From the NCBI GenBank assembly GCA_021799495.1, contig JAJZAI010000007.1, positions 35,852-99,851 on the forward strand: a DNA stretch of 64,000 nt, read 5' to 3'. This document shows positions 36,051 through 44,766 of this stretch, piece after piece. Numbering within the stretch: position 1 is the stretch's first letter; the number at the start of each line of letters is the position of its first letter. Origin of the DNA: Deltaproteobacteria bacterium (lineage in GTDB: Bacteria > Desulfobacterota > Binatia > Binatales > Binataceae). The notes beneath the pieces were generated by a model. That model was not told the DNA's origin. It worked only from the letters and a program-made list of their open reading frames with translations, and made no database searches. Both the position numbers and the translations under genes were made by a program.

Positions 36051-37445
36051 TCAGTCGAGCGGCGGACGCGCGGCGCGCCACGGTCGCGCTTCTTCGAAAG
36101 CCGCGGCTAGCGCGATAATGCCGGTTTCGTCCGCGGGCCGGCCGACAATCTGATATCCGATCGGCAAACCGCCGCGGCTGAATCCGACCGGCAGCGAAAT
36201 CGCCGGCTGCCCCGTCGCGTTGAACGGAAACGTGAACGGAATCCACCCAAACAGATCGTCGGAGTAGCGTTCGGGATCGGCGAACATCGCGCCCAGCCTG
36301 AGCGGCGGTCGCGTCAAAGTCGGCGTCACGAGCGCGTCGAACGGCGCCAGCGCCGCGACGATTTCGCGGGAAAGATTGTGCATCTTTGAAACCGCCCCGA
36401 GGTATTCCGCGGCGGACATCGCGCGCCCGCGCTCCCAGAACGATCGCACCACCGGATCGACCGCGTCCAGGTCGCGCAGCGGCACGGCGCTGATTCCGGC
36501 GCAAATCAGCTTGCGCGCGACGTCCAGCAGCTTCGCCGCAGGATCGAGCTCGATCGGCTCGATCGCATGGCCCATCGCCCGCATCGTTGCGCATCCGGAC
36601 TCGAAGGCAGCCTGAACTTCCGCATCGACCGGCGCGATCGACGAACGATCGATAGCCGCCAGCCTGAGTCCCTTCGGCCTGCGATCGGCGGCGGCGGCGA
36701 AACCGCATTCGGGCGGTGGCGCCCAGTACGGATCGCCGACCGCTGGTCCGGCCATCACGTCGAGCAGCAGGGCGGCATCGCGCACGCCACGGGCGAGCGG
36801 GCCGTTGGTGGCGAAACCGCCCCACCCCTCGCCCATCACGGGAGCGTTGGAAACGCGGCCGCGCGACGGCTTGATTCCAACCAAACCGCAACACGACGCG
36901 GGCAGGCGAATCGAGCCGCCGCCGTCGCTGCCCTCCGCCACGGGGCCCAGTCCGGCGGCGACGGCGGCCGCGGCGCCGCCGCTCGAACCGCCGGCGGTAA
37001 ATTCCGTATTCCACGGATTGCGCGCCGGCGGGCATAGGCCGCCTTCGGTGGTCGGACGCCCGCCGAATTCCGGCGTCGTCGTCTTGCCCAGCAGAATTCC
37101 GCCAGCCGCCGCGATGCGCGCGGCATATTCGTTGTCGGCGCGCGGCACGAAATTTTCAAAATTTTTCGAACCCAGCGTGGTGCGGATGCCTTTTGTCCAG
37201 GTCAGATCCTTGAGCGAGTAAACCACTCCAAACAGCGGCATCGCGGATCGCTCCGGCGCGGCGATGCGCTCCAACCGGCCGGCGTCGGCGAGCGCGCGGT
37301 CGGCCGTGACCGTCATGAACGCGCCGAGCCGCGGGTTCAGCCGCTCGATTCGCGCCAGAAAGAATTCGGCCACTTCGCGCGGCCGCAACTCCCCTTTAAG
37401 AACCAAATCGCGCAGTTCAACCGCTTCGATATAAGGATCGAGCAT
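36051..37445 (-). CDS. Amidase (amidase signature family)
   Basis: 464 residues from ATG 37445, with GGAGGCG eight bases upstream. The Ser-Ser-Lys triad is visible: Lys in GVVYSLKDLTWTKG, the cis-Ser in GSDGGGSIRLPAS and the nucleophile Ser in the adjacent segment; TAGGSSGGAAAAVAAGL is the family glycine-rich motif. This organisation is shared with GatA, but there is no GatB/C partner nearby and C-terminal residues differ (GQPAISLPVGFSRGGLPIG). It hydrolyses a carboxamide in the cytosol; the substrate is unknown. Confidence 0.88.
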   Translation of the reverse strand: MLDPYIEAVELRDLVLKGELRPREVAEFFLARIERLNPRLGAFMTVTADRALADAGRLERIAAPERSAMPLFGVVYSLKDLTWTKGIRTTLGSKNFENFVPRADNEYAARIAAAGGILLGKTTTPEFGGRPTTEGGLCPPARNPWNTEFTAGGSSGGAAAAVAAGLGPVAEGSDGGGSIRLPASCCGLVGIKPSRGRVSNAPVMGEGWGGFATNGPLARGVRDAALLLDVMAGPAVGDPYWAPPPECGFAAAADRRPKGLRLAAIDRSSIAPVDAEVQAAFESGCATMRAMGHAIEPIELDPAAKLLDVARKLICAGISAVPLRDLDAVDPVVRSFWERGRAMSAAEYLGAVSKMHNLSREIVAALAPFDALVTPTLTRPPLRLGAMFADPERYSDDLFGWIPFTFPFNATGQPAISLPVGFSRGGLPIGYQIVGRPADETGIIALAAAFEEARPWRAARPPLD

Positions 37446-37578
37446 CGGGCGCCTCCAGCCGTCATCGATATCCACATCTGATAGTCAAATGCGCGCGCCC
37501 TGCATAGCGCAGCCCGGCGCCGTTCGGCCGCGCCGATCGGTTATACTGCTTCGCGATGAAGGAGCGCGGGCGCGTTCG

Positions 37579-38040
37579 ATGGCATTGAGGGATGCGGTGT
37601 TGTGGCTGCACGTTCTGTGCGGAGTGACCTGGGTCGGAACGTCGGCGGCGTTCGTGCTCGCGGCCTCCTCGATGGCGGTCGAAACCGCCGAATGGAAGGA
37701 GTTTGCGCTGCGCGCGGCGCCGCGGATCAATCTGATCAATTTCGTGGCCGCGGCGATTATTCCATTATCGGGCATCGGAAATCTTTTCGGCGCCGCGATG
37801 ACGCGCAAGGGTCCATTTCCGCCGGCCTTTGTCGGAATCCTCAGCCTCAAAGTCGTAATTTACTTCGTGATGGCGATTTTGCTGTCGGCGGCGGTCGGGG
37901 CGGAACGGCGGATGCGCGAGGCGGCCGTTTCCGCCGACCGTCTGAAGCCGGCCGCGCAGCGCCTGACGCGGCTCTACGGCGCAATCGCGGGATGCGGCGT
38001 CGCCGCGCTTGGCCTCGGGCTTTGGCTGGCTGGAACCTGA
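37579..38040 (+). CDS. Small four-helix membrane protein (CopD/DUF2269-like)
   Basis: 153 residues from ATG 37579. Four hydrophobic helices lie at about 7-28, 50-70, 82-105 and 130-150. LWLHVLCGVTWVGTSAAFVL has the His-x(n)-Trp-x-Gly pattern of CopD and cytochrome-like integral membrane proteins. A TATACT box at 37542-37547 sits 31 bases upstream. I cannot name the function; a small-molecule or heme-related role is speculation. The MBL gene follows 13 bp later, so the pair is probably co-transcribed. Confidence 0.75.
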   Translation: MALRDAVLWLHVLCGVTWVGTSAAFVLAASSMAVETAEWKEFALRAAPRINLINFVAAAIIPLSGIGNLFGAAMTRKGPFPPAFVGILSLKVVIYFVMAILLSAAVGAERRMREAAVSADRLKPAAQRLTRLYGAIAGCGVAALGLGLWLAGT

Positions 38041-38053
38041 TCGGCAACCTTCA

Positions 38054-38935
38054 ATGGAATCTCAAGCAAAACTTGAATTTGGCGATTTGACGATCGCCTT
38101 CCTCAGCGACGGTATCTGGCGCAACGACGGCGGATGCATGTTCGGCGTCGTACCGCGCGAGCTGTGGCAGCGGGAACATCCGGCGGACGCGCAAAACCGC
38201 ATCCGGCTGAACCTGACCTGCCCGCTGATTATGCGCGGCGCCGACGCGATTCTGGTCGATACCGGAATCGGCAATCGCCTGAGCCCGGTCGAGCGTAAAA
38301 TCTTCGACCACGGCGAAGGCTGGCTGCCGGAGGGTTTGCGCGCGCTCGGGATGGAGCCGGGCGATATCACGCATGTCGTCCTTTCGCATCTGCATTTCGA
38401 CCATTGCGGCGGAATCGTCCGGAGGCGCGATTCGGGAAGTTTCGCGCCCGCATTTCCGCGCGCGAAAATCCTGGTCCAGCGCGGTGAGATCGAGATTGCG
38501 CGCAACAGCCGCAATGAACGCTTGCGCGCCGCGTATCGACACGCGCACGAATGCCTCGAACCGGTCGCCGGGATGCTCGAAGCGCTCGACGGCGGCGCCG
38601 AAATCATCGCCGGCGTGACCGCGGTCGTCTCCGGCGGCCATACCGCCGACCATCAGTTGGTAATCGCGCAGTCTGGCGCGCAGGCCCTCGTCCATCTGGG
38701 CGATATTGCGCCAACCCGCTCGCACATGCGCGGGCCGTGGAACCAGTCGTACGATCTGGACGCGCTTCGCACGATGGAAGTAAAGGCGGAATGGCTCGAA
38801 AAAGCGGTCGCCGAGCGATGGTGGGTGTCGTTCGCTCATGACGAGCGGGTCTTCGCGGCGCAGGTGGCGAACGATCGCGGCCGGCTTGTACTCGGCGACA
38901 GTATCGGCGTTCCGGACGGACTCGACGGCGTCTGA
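38054..38935 (+). CDS. MBL-fold metallo-hydrolase (second type)
   Basis: 293 residues from ATG 38054. The metal motif is SHLHFDH (His112, His114, Asp116, His117), with further ligands in SGGHTADHQLVIA and HLGDIAPTRSHM. The N-terminus LTIAFLSDGIWRNDGGCMFG and ILVDTGIGNRLSP indicate a lactonase/RNase Z-like hydrolase, distinct from the two paralogs elsewhere in this window. It follows the small membrane protein gene closely. The substrate is unknown; quorum-signal lactones are one possibility among many. Confidence 0.87.
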   Translation: MESQAKLEFGDLTIAFLSDGIWRNDGGCMFGVVPRELWQREHPADAQNRIRLNLTCPLIMRGADAILVDTGIGNRLSPVERKIFDHGEGWLPEGLRALGMEPGDITHVVLSHLHFDHCGGIVRRRDSGSFAPAFPRAKILVQRGEIEIARNSRNERLRAAYRHAHECLEPVAGMLEALDGGAEIIAGVTAVVSGGHTADHQLVIAQSGAQALVHLGDIAPTRSHMRGPWNQSYDLDALRTMEVKAEWLEKAVAERWWVSFAHDERVFAAQVANDRGRLVLGDSIGVPDGLDGV

Positions 38936-39073
38936 ATCCCGGCGGAATTAAAACCGCGGCTTGGAAATTCGATCGGACTGGCGACCCGCCGGGAACATAT
39001 TGGACTTCAGTCGTTATCGTCGCCTGGGGTGCAAAAATCTGTGGAAAACGCGGACGTCCGCGGAAATCTTCCC

Positions 39074-39101
39074 TTGCGTCAGATCGATACGGGGTTATAC
39101 T
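39074..39101 (+). promoter_or_regulatory. Candidate sigma-70 promoter for prkA
   Basis: TTGCGT (39074-39079), a 16-base spacer and TATACT (39096-39101) lie 109 bases before ATG 39211. This leaves a leader of about 100 bases, long enough to hold control elements. prkA operons are often under a stress sigma factor, which can use similar boxes. Confidence 0.45.
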
Positions 39102-39210
39102 CGAAGCTAGGGATGCGCTTCGCAATAGCACAACCCGACCGCCTTTCTCGATCTCTCCTTCTGGCAGTCGTTCACGCTTTCAAAGGCTCGCCTAACCAAG
39201 GAGCTTGCTG

Positions 39211-41145
39211 ATGGCCGAATTGAATCATTTTGAGCAGCTCATCAAGAGCGATCGCGCGTCGCGCGAAGCGAAACAATGGCGCGGCACGCTGCTCGAGTAC
39301 CTGGAACTGGTCAAGGCCGACCCGCTGACGACCAAGCTCTCGCACGCCCGCATCTACGACATGATGATTTTGCAGGGCACGCGCAGCATCCACGACACCG
39401 ACGATCCGCGCACCAAGCGTCTGTACAAGGACGAGCCGATCAAGGTTTACAACTTCTTCGCCGACGAATTTTTCGGCATCGAGCGCACGATCGCGCAAAT
39501 CGTCCGTTATTTTCATTCGGCTTCGCTCAAGGGCGAAGAGAGCCGGCAGGTGCTTTACCTGATGGGTCCGGTCGGCTCGGGCAAAAGCTCTCTGGTCGAG
39601 CGGGTGCAACGCGGTCTCGAACAGGCGAATCCGGTCTATTCGATCGAAGGCTGCCCGATGTTCGAGGAGCCGCTTCATCTCATCCCGCGCCATCTGCGCC
39701 GCGAGTTCGAAAAGATGCTCGGCGTGCATATCGAGGGCGACCTCTGTCCGGTATGCCGCTATCGCCTCAAGGAGGAATTCGGCCAGCGTTACGAGGAATT
39801 CCCGGTTGAGACGCGCAATTTCTCCAAGCGCAACCGCGTGGGCGTCGGCGTGGTGCCGCCGGTCGATCCGAACAATCAGGACACCTCGGTGCTGATCGGC
39901 TCGGAAGACATCTCGAAGCTCGACCAGTACTCCGAGGGCGATCCGCGCGTGCTCGAACTCAACGGCGCGCTCAACGTCGGCAACCGCGGCATCGTCGAAT
40001 TCATCGAGGTGTTCAAGAACGAAACCGAATACTTGCACGCGATGATCACAGCGACGCAGGAAAAAGTCATTCCCGCGCCCGGCCGGCATGGGATGGTTTA
40101 CGTCGACACCTGCATTATCGCGCACTCCAACGAGGCCGAATGGCAAAAGTTCAAGGCCGACCACACCAACGAGGCGATTCTCGACCGTATCGTCGTGGTG
40201 AAGGTGCCGTACAATTTGCGGCTGTCCGAAGAGGTCAAGATTTATCAGAAGATCATCCGCAATTCGGATTTCCGCGCCCACGTCGCGCCGCATACGCTGG
40301 AGCTCGCCTCGATGTTCGCGATTCTGTCGCGGCTGGAGCCGACCTCGAAATGCGATCTGATGACCAAGCTGCGCCTGTACAACGGCGAAGAGGTGGTCGA
40401 AAAGGGCCGCACCAAGAAAATCGACGTGCAGGAGCTCAAGGAAGACACCAAGCGCGAGGGCATGTCGGGCATCTCGACCCGCTTCATCATGAAAGCGCTC
40501 GACAACGCCTTGTCCGACAACGTCTCCGGCAACTGCATCAACCCGATCAACGTGCGCGAGGCGCTCATCTCGATGACCAAGGAGGCCGACCTCGCCGACG
40601 ACACGCGCAAGCAGTATCTCGAATTCCTGCAGGACACCCTGCACAAGGAATATCTCGACCTGCTCGAAAAAGAGATTACGCGCGCCTTCGTTTACTCCTA
40701 CTCCGAGCAGGCCGAGGCGCTGTTCCAGAACTATCTCGACCACGCCGAGGCCTACGTCAACAAGACCAAGGTCCGCGATCGCAACACCAAGGAGGAGCTG
40801 CCGCCGGACGAAGGCTTCCTCAAATCGATCGAGGAGCAGATCGCGATCATCGGCTCGGCCGCCGACGGTTTCCGGCAGGAAGTTATCGCCTATCTGTGGG
40901 CGACTTCGCGGCGCGGCGAGAAGATCAGCTATCGCAGCTACGAGCCGCTCAAGGAGGCAATCGAGAAGAAGCTGATGACCTCGGTGCGCGACATCTCGCG
41001 GATTATCACCAAGGCCCGCACCCGCGACGAGGAGCAGACCGAGAAGTACGGCGCGATGGTCAAGAATCTGCTCGAGAACGGCTATTGCGAATCGTGCGTG
41101 GACGTCGTGCTCAAGTACGCCGCCAACAACCTATGGAAGGATTGA
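39211..41145 (+). CDS. prkA: PrkA family serine protein kinase
   Basis: 644 residues from ATG 39211, preceded by AAGGAGC. It has an AAA-like N-terminal domain with Walker A GPVGSGKSS (119-127), the PrkA segment CPVCRYRLKEEFGQRYEEFP, and VGVGVVPPVDPNNQDTSVL. The C-terminal domain shows distant kinase/winged-helix character and ends GYCESCVDVVLKYAANNLW. Known homologues (YeaG in E. coli, PrkA in Bacillus) act in stationary-phase and nitrogen-starvation responses with YeaH and SpoVR; AAA protease activity has also been reported in Bacillus. Here the three genes keep their order, but an insert separates prkA from yeaH. Confidence 0.97.
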   Translation: MAELNHFEQLIKSDRASREAKQWRGTLLEYLELVKADPLTTKLSHARIYDMMILQGTRSIHDTDDPRTKRLYKDEPIKVYNFFADEFFGIERTIAQIVRYFHSASLKGEESRQVLYLMGPVGSGKSSLVERVQRGLEQANPVYSIEGCPMFEEPLHLIPRHLRREFEKMLGVHIEGDLCPVCRYRLKEEFGQRYEEFPVETRNFSKRNRVGVGVVPPVDPNNQDTSVLIGSEDISKLDQYSEGDPRVLELNGALNVGNRGIVEFIEVFKNETEYLHAMITATQEKVIPAPGRHGMVYVDTCIIAHSNEAEWQKFKADHTNEAILDRIVVVKVPYNLRLSEEVKIYQKIIRNSDFRAHVAPHTLELASMFAILSRLEPTSKCDLMTKLRLYNGEEVVEKGRTKKIDVQELKEDTKREGMSGISTRFIMKALDNALSDNVSGNCINPINVREALISMTKEADLADDTRKQYLEFLQDTLHKEYLDLLEKEITRAFVYSYSEQAEALFQNYLDHAEAYVNKTKVRDRNTKEELPPDEGFLKSIEEQIAIIGSAADGFRQEVIAYLWATSRRGEKISYRSYEPLKEAIEKKLMTSVRDISRIITKARTRDEEQTEKYGAMVKNLLENGYCESCVDVVLKYAANNLWKD

Positions 41146-41147
41146 CC

Positions 41148-41471
41148 GTGGCTGAGAAAATGACCGGCCCTGAGGACTGTAAAATATATACGACCTCGAC
41201 CGCGGATTTCCTCCGAATTGGCGTCAAGGGGACGAATACGCCGCTGCGAGGCTACGTTTTTCGGCGGAGCTTAGCGGACCAGTGGTGGTGTGATCCAGTA
41301 GGCGACGCGATTCCCAGAAGGCAACATAAATTCGATCCAGCGCAAGCCAAAATCGTGAAAGTGCCTGGTGTCCATCAAGACGGTGTGCCGAACATTCTTA
41401 TTACGGAATCGATATGCGGTTATTGCGAAAATTCCGTGAGATTTGCGTGGGGGCTTGAATACCGAATCTGA
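41148..41471 (+). CDS. Orphan small protein of lower GC after prkA
   Basis: 107 residues from GTG 41148, two bases after the prkA stop; ATG 41160 is an alternative start. Base composition is visibly poorer in G+C than both neighbours, with many A/T-ending codons. The sequence is soluble and mixed alpha/beta-like, with Cys residues in DQWWCDPVGDAIP and in ICGYCENSVRF, the latter a CxxC. I do not recognise a family. It separates the conserved prkA-yeaH pair and probably arrived by transfer. It could also be a fortuitous open frame in inserted DNA, though its length and the abutting start favour translation. Confidence 0.5.
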   Translation: MAEKMTGPEDCKIYTTSTADFLRIGVKGTNTPLRGYVFRRSLADQWWCDPVGDAIPRRQHKFDPAQAKIVKVPGVHQDGVPNILITESICGYCENSVRFAWGLEYRI

Positions 41472-41551
41472 GCTGTTGCCGACTCAAAAATTCTTCAAGA
41501 ACGTCCCTCACAAAATTGACGGCATGCAGTGTACGGTAGCGCCATAAAACC

Positions 41552-41667
41552 TGTCGCTCTGAGCAAAGCGAAGGGGCTCGGATCCGAAGCCTCTTGAAAC
41601 GGCGAAAGGCAAGCGTGGATTCTTTGCTTCGTCCTTCGCTGCGCTCCGGACAAGCTCAGAATGACAA
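41552..41667. repeat. Composite palindromic interspersed repeat (two arms)
   Basis: The left arm (41552-41580) runs TGTCGCTCTGAGCAAAGCG and on to GAAGGGGCTCGG. The right arm (41617-41667) contains on the minus strand TTGTCATTCTGAGC, then GCGAAGGACGAAGCAAAG and AATCC. The two arms face each other. The same motif, TGTCATTCTGAGCGAAGCG plus AAGAATCC, is at 44511-44537. Elements of this consensus are scattered through many bacterial genomes. Confidence 0.7.
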
Positions 41668-41734
41668 ATGCGGGTAACGAAAGAACCGTGTTCGAGCGTG
41701 AACCGCGAGAAACAATCGCGGCATGCGGCGACAG

Positions 41735-41763
41735 TCGGCATCGCGGGCAAATCGCGGTATAAT
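41735..41763 (+). promoter_or_regulatory. Candidate promoter for yeaH
   Basis: TCGGCA (41735-41740), a 17-base spacer and a consensus TATAAT (41758-41763) lie 27 bases before ATG 41791. Having its own promoter fits the insertion that parts yeaH from prkA. Confidence 0.5.
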
Positions 41764-41790
41764 TGAGAGCAGCGGCCGGAGAGAGAGTGC

Positions 41791-43008
41791 ATGGCCACCA
41801 GCGAGACCATCTTTCGCGAATATCGACCCTCAGACGCCGAGCGTTCCGATCGCTCCGCGGGCGACCGCCTGCGCCATCGCGAAAAAGTCCGCGAATCGAT
41901 CCGTGAAAATATCGCCGACATCATCGCCGAAGAATCGATCATCGGCAAAAACAAAGACAAGGTAATCAAGGTTCCGCTCCGCGGAATCAAGGAATACCGC
42001 TTCATCTTCGGCGAGAATGCGCCCGGCGCCGCGCAGGGCGACGGCAACGCCCAGCCCGGCCAGGTCGTGGGCAAGACCGGCAAGGACGGCCAGGGCCAGG
42101 GCGAAGGCCAGGCGGGCGATCGCCCCGGCGTCGATTACTACGAAACCGACGTCACGCTCGAGGAGCTGATCGAGATCATGTTCGAGGATCTCGAACTGCC
42201 GAATCTCGAACGGCGCGCGCTGCGCGAAATCCCCTCCGACCGTTTCGCCAAGCGCAAAGGCTACCGCCACGTCGGCATCCGCGTGCGTCTCGACAAGCGG
42301 CGCACCGCGCGCCAGCGCGTGATGCGGCAGATGGCGGCGCGCAAGTACGAAACCGTCGCGCCGGCCGATCCCTCGTCGCTCGACGAAGCGGGCGAAGAGC
42401 GCCGTTTTCCGTTCCGCAAAGACGACCTGCGCTACAAGCATCTGGAGATCGACACGCGCGAGGAGTCCAACGCCGCCGTGCTCTGCATCATGGACACCTC
42501 CGGCTCGATGGACACGATGAAGAAATATCTCGCGCGGAGTTTCTTCTTCCTGCTCTACCAGTTCATCGCGACGCGCTATCGCAGCGTCGAGATCGTCTTC
42601 ATCGCGCATCATACGGAGGCCAATGAGGTCACCGAGGAAGAGTTCTTCCACAAGGGCGAATCGGGCGGCACGTTCATCTCGTCCGGCTATCAGAAAGCGC
42701 TCGACATAATCGCCGAACGTTACCATCCGTCGCTCTGGAACCTCTACGCCTTCCACTGCTCCGACGGCGACAATTTCGATTCCGACAATCCGGCCGCGAT
42801 CCGCACGGCGCGCGAATTGTGCGACGTATGCAACCTGTTCGGCTACGGCGAAATCAAGCCGCTCGGCTCGCGCTACTACGAATCCTCGATGCTCAACATC
42901 TTCCGCCGGCTCGACGCGCCCAATTTCCAGGCCGTGCTGATCGAGCGCAAGGAAGACATCTGGCCGTCGTTCAAGGCCTTCCTCTCCAAGGACCGGGTGA
43001 AGGAATAA
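41791..43008 (+). CDS. yeaH: YeaH/YhbH family protein (DUF444, von Willebrand A-like)
   Basis: 405 residues. The basic N-terminal helix region (VRESIRENIADIIAEESI) leads to a Gly/Gln-rich linker (about 79-112). A VWA-like domain follows with an intact MIDAS DTSGS (235-239), GESGGTFISSGYQKAL and HCSDGDNFDSDNP. YeaH works with the PrkA kinase and SpoVR in a stationary-phase and nitrogen-stress module. The downstream spoVR gene starts 36 bp later, so the two are one transcript. Confidence 0.95.
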   Translation: MATSETIFREYRPSDAERSDRSAGDRLRHREKVRESIRENIADIIAEESIIGKNKDKVIKVPLRGIKEYRFIFGENAPGAAQGDGNAQPGQVVGKTGKDGQGQGEGQAGDRPGVDYYETDVTLEELIEIMFEDLELPNLERRALREIPSDRFAKRKGYRHVGIRVRLDKRRTARQRVMRQMAARKYETVAPADPSSLDEAGEERRFPFRKDDLRYKHLEIDTREESNAAVLCIMDTSGSMDTMKKYLARSFFFLLYQFIATRYRSVEIVFIAHHTEANEVTEEEFFHKGESGGTFISSGYQKALDIIAERYHPSLWNLYAFHCSDGDNFDSDNPAAIRTARELCDVCNLFGYGEIKPLGSRYYESSMLNIFRRLDAPNFQAVLIERKEDIWPSFKAFLSKDRVKE

Positions 43009-43044
43009 TCGGCCGCGCCCCGCGAACTTCCGCCGCATATCGCA

Positions 43045-44475
43045 ATGGCTAATTACGAAATCAGCGATCTGGCCGAATGGGACAAGCGGATTCGGGAAAA
43101 GGCCGCCGCGTTCGGCCTCGATTGGTATCCGCAGGAATTCGAAATCTGCGACCACACGGGGATGCTCGGGTACATGGCGTACTCCGGGATGCCCTCGCAT
43201 TATCCGCACTGGTCGTACGGCAAGGCCTACGAAAAGCTCAAGACGCTCTATGACTACGGCGTCAACGGCCTGCCCTACGAGATGGTGATCAATTCCAATC
43301 CGGCGATCGCCTATCTGATGCGCGACAACACGCTGCTCCTGCAGATCCTGACGATCGCGCACGTTTACGGCCACAACGATTTCTTCAAGAACAATTTCAC
43401 TTACAAATCGACCCGCGCCGACCTGACGATCGAACGGTTCAAGGCGCACGCGCTCCGCGTGCGGCGCTATTGCGAGGATCCCTCGATCGGAATCGACAAG
43501 GTCGAGCGGATTCTCGACGCCGGGCACGCGCTCGCCTTCCAATGCCGGCGCAACCTCGCGATCAAGAAGCTCGATCGCGAAGAGCAACTGACGCGCACGA
43601 TCGAGGCCGCGCGGCCGCGCACCGATCCCTTCTCGCGCATCCATGCGCGGCCCGAATTCCGCGAGCCCGACACGCACAAAACGCCGCTCGAACCCGACGA
43701 GGACGTTCTGCTCTTCATCCGCGACCACAATCCGTTTCTCGTGGAATGGGAGCGCGATCTGCTGACCATCGTGGACGAGGAAACCAAGTATTTCCTGCCC
43801 ATGATGGAAACGAAGATCATGAACGAGGGCTGGGCGAGCTACTGGCACAAGAAGATCGTCGAATCGCTCGATCTCGAACAGGGCCTGCACATCGAATTCA
43901 TCGTGCGGCACAATCAGGTGCTGCGGCCGATTCCGGGCCAGATCAATCCGTACCATCTCGGCTTCAAAATCTGGGAAGACCTGCATCGCCGGCACGAAAA
44001 TCCGACGCCCGAGGAAATCAAGAAGTACGGCGCTCCCGCCAAAAGCGGCGACGAAAAAATCTTCGAGGCGCGCGAAGTCGAGCGCGATTCCTCGTTCCTG
44101 CGCCGCTACCTGACCGAGGAGCTGATGCGCGAGATGGACCTCTTCCAGTACGAAGCGCGCGGCGACGAGCTGGTGGTGGACAAGGTCTCCGACGAGGAAG
44201 GCTGGAAGACGGTCAAGGAAACGCTGATCAAGAACGTCGGCGCCGGCTCGATTCCGGTGATCAAGGTCGAAGACGGCGATTTCGGCCACAACCGGACTTT
44301 ATATTTGAAGCACCATCACGACGGCCGCGATCTCCAGCTCGAATACGCGGAAAAGACCATCGCCTTCGTGCATCGGCTATGGGGCCGCGAGACGGTGCTG
44401 GAGACGACGCTGCAGGGCAAGCGCTCGCTCTTGTGCTTCAACGACCGCGGCTTCTCCGTTCGCGCGCTGAAGTAG
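43045..44475 (+). CDS. spoVR: SpoVR family protein
   Basis: 476 residues, the full SpoVR length. MANYEISDLAEWDKRIREKA opens the protein. MVINSNPAIAYLMRDNTL, HVYGHNDFFKNNFTYK and EGWASYWHKKIVES are family blocks containing conserved His and Glu residues that look metal-related. The C-terminus holds GDFGHNRTLYLKHHHDGRD. Homologues affect spore coat formation in Bacillus and stress survival in non-sporing bacteria (YcgB), with PrkA and YeaH. No sporulation genes are visible here, so a stress role is more likely. Confidence 0.96.
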   Translation: MANYEISDLAEWDKRIREKAAAFGLDWYPQEFEICDHTGMLGYMAYSGMPSHYPHWSYGKAYEKLKTLYDYGVNGLPYEMVINSNPAIAYLMRDNTLLLQILTIAHVYGHNDFFKNNFTYKSTRADLTIERFKAHALRVRRYCEDPSIGIDKVERILDAGHALAFQCRRNLAIKKLDREEQLTRTIEAARPRTDPFSRIHARPEFREPDTHKTPLEPDEDVLLFIRDHNPFLVEWERDLLTIVDEETKYFLPMMETKIMNEGWASYWHKKIVESLDLEQGLHIEFIVRHNQVLRPIPGQINPYHLGFKIWEDLHRRHENPTPEEIKKYGAPAKSGDEKIFEAREVERDSSFLRRYLTEELMREMDLFQYEARGDELVVDKVSDEEGWKTVKETLIKNVGAGSIPVIKVEDGDFGHNRTLYLKHHHDGRDLQLEYAEKTIAFVHRLWGRETVLETTLQGKRSLLCFNDRGFSVRALK

Positions 44476-44510
44476 CGTTTTCGGCCCACCGGCGGATGTC
44501 CAGAAATCAG

Positions 44511-44537
44511 GGATTCTTCGCTTCGCTCAGAATGACA
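44511..44537 (-). repeat. Single copy of the TGTCATTCTGAGC interspersed repeat
   Basis: On the minus strand it reads TGTCATTCTGAGCGAAGCG followed by AAGAATCC, matching the right arm of the element at 41617-41667. It lies 36 bases after the spoVR stop. The 291-bp gap 44476-44766 holds nothing else that I can identify. Confidence 0.7.
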
Positions 44538-44766
44538 GAAACATACGCCGCGACTGGCGGCGCGCCCATCGGATCGGTGTTGAAAACGGGCGCGGGCGTG
44601 ACGTTCGCGTGCGCACGTCCGTGACTCCCACAGCGTCATTCGCGGGCGTGACCAACAAGCGGAACTCGCCAATGCGCACGTTCCGGGAGAGGCGCGGCGA
44701 AGACGCTTTGCGCCGCGATTGGCCATGCGCCGGAGGCTTCAGCCCGCAGCGCATTTGTCCGCCGAA

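Larger units (their letters stand above)
41472..41790. other. Non-coding insert between prkA and yeaH
   Basis: 319 bp with no convincing gene. It starts A/T-rich, carries the palindromic repeat element at 41552-41667, and ends with the yeaH promoter candidate. Confidence 0.7.

Noticed and set aside
39172..40743. 523-codon antisense open frame over prkA
   Set aside because: Shadow of the highly conserved prkA reading frame, with Val/Glu/Asp/His repeats and no family signature.
41830..44289. 819-codon antisense open frame over yeaH and spoVR
   Set aside because: Spans two conserved genes and their gap on the opposite strand; typical of codon-bias shadow frames.
44527..44754. Minus-strand 75-codon frame after spoVR
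   Set aside because: Overlaps the interspersed repeat, has Arg/Ser-rich sequence and no ribosome site; no support as a gene.
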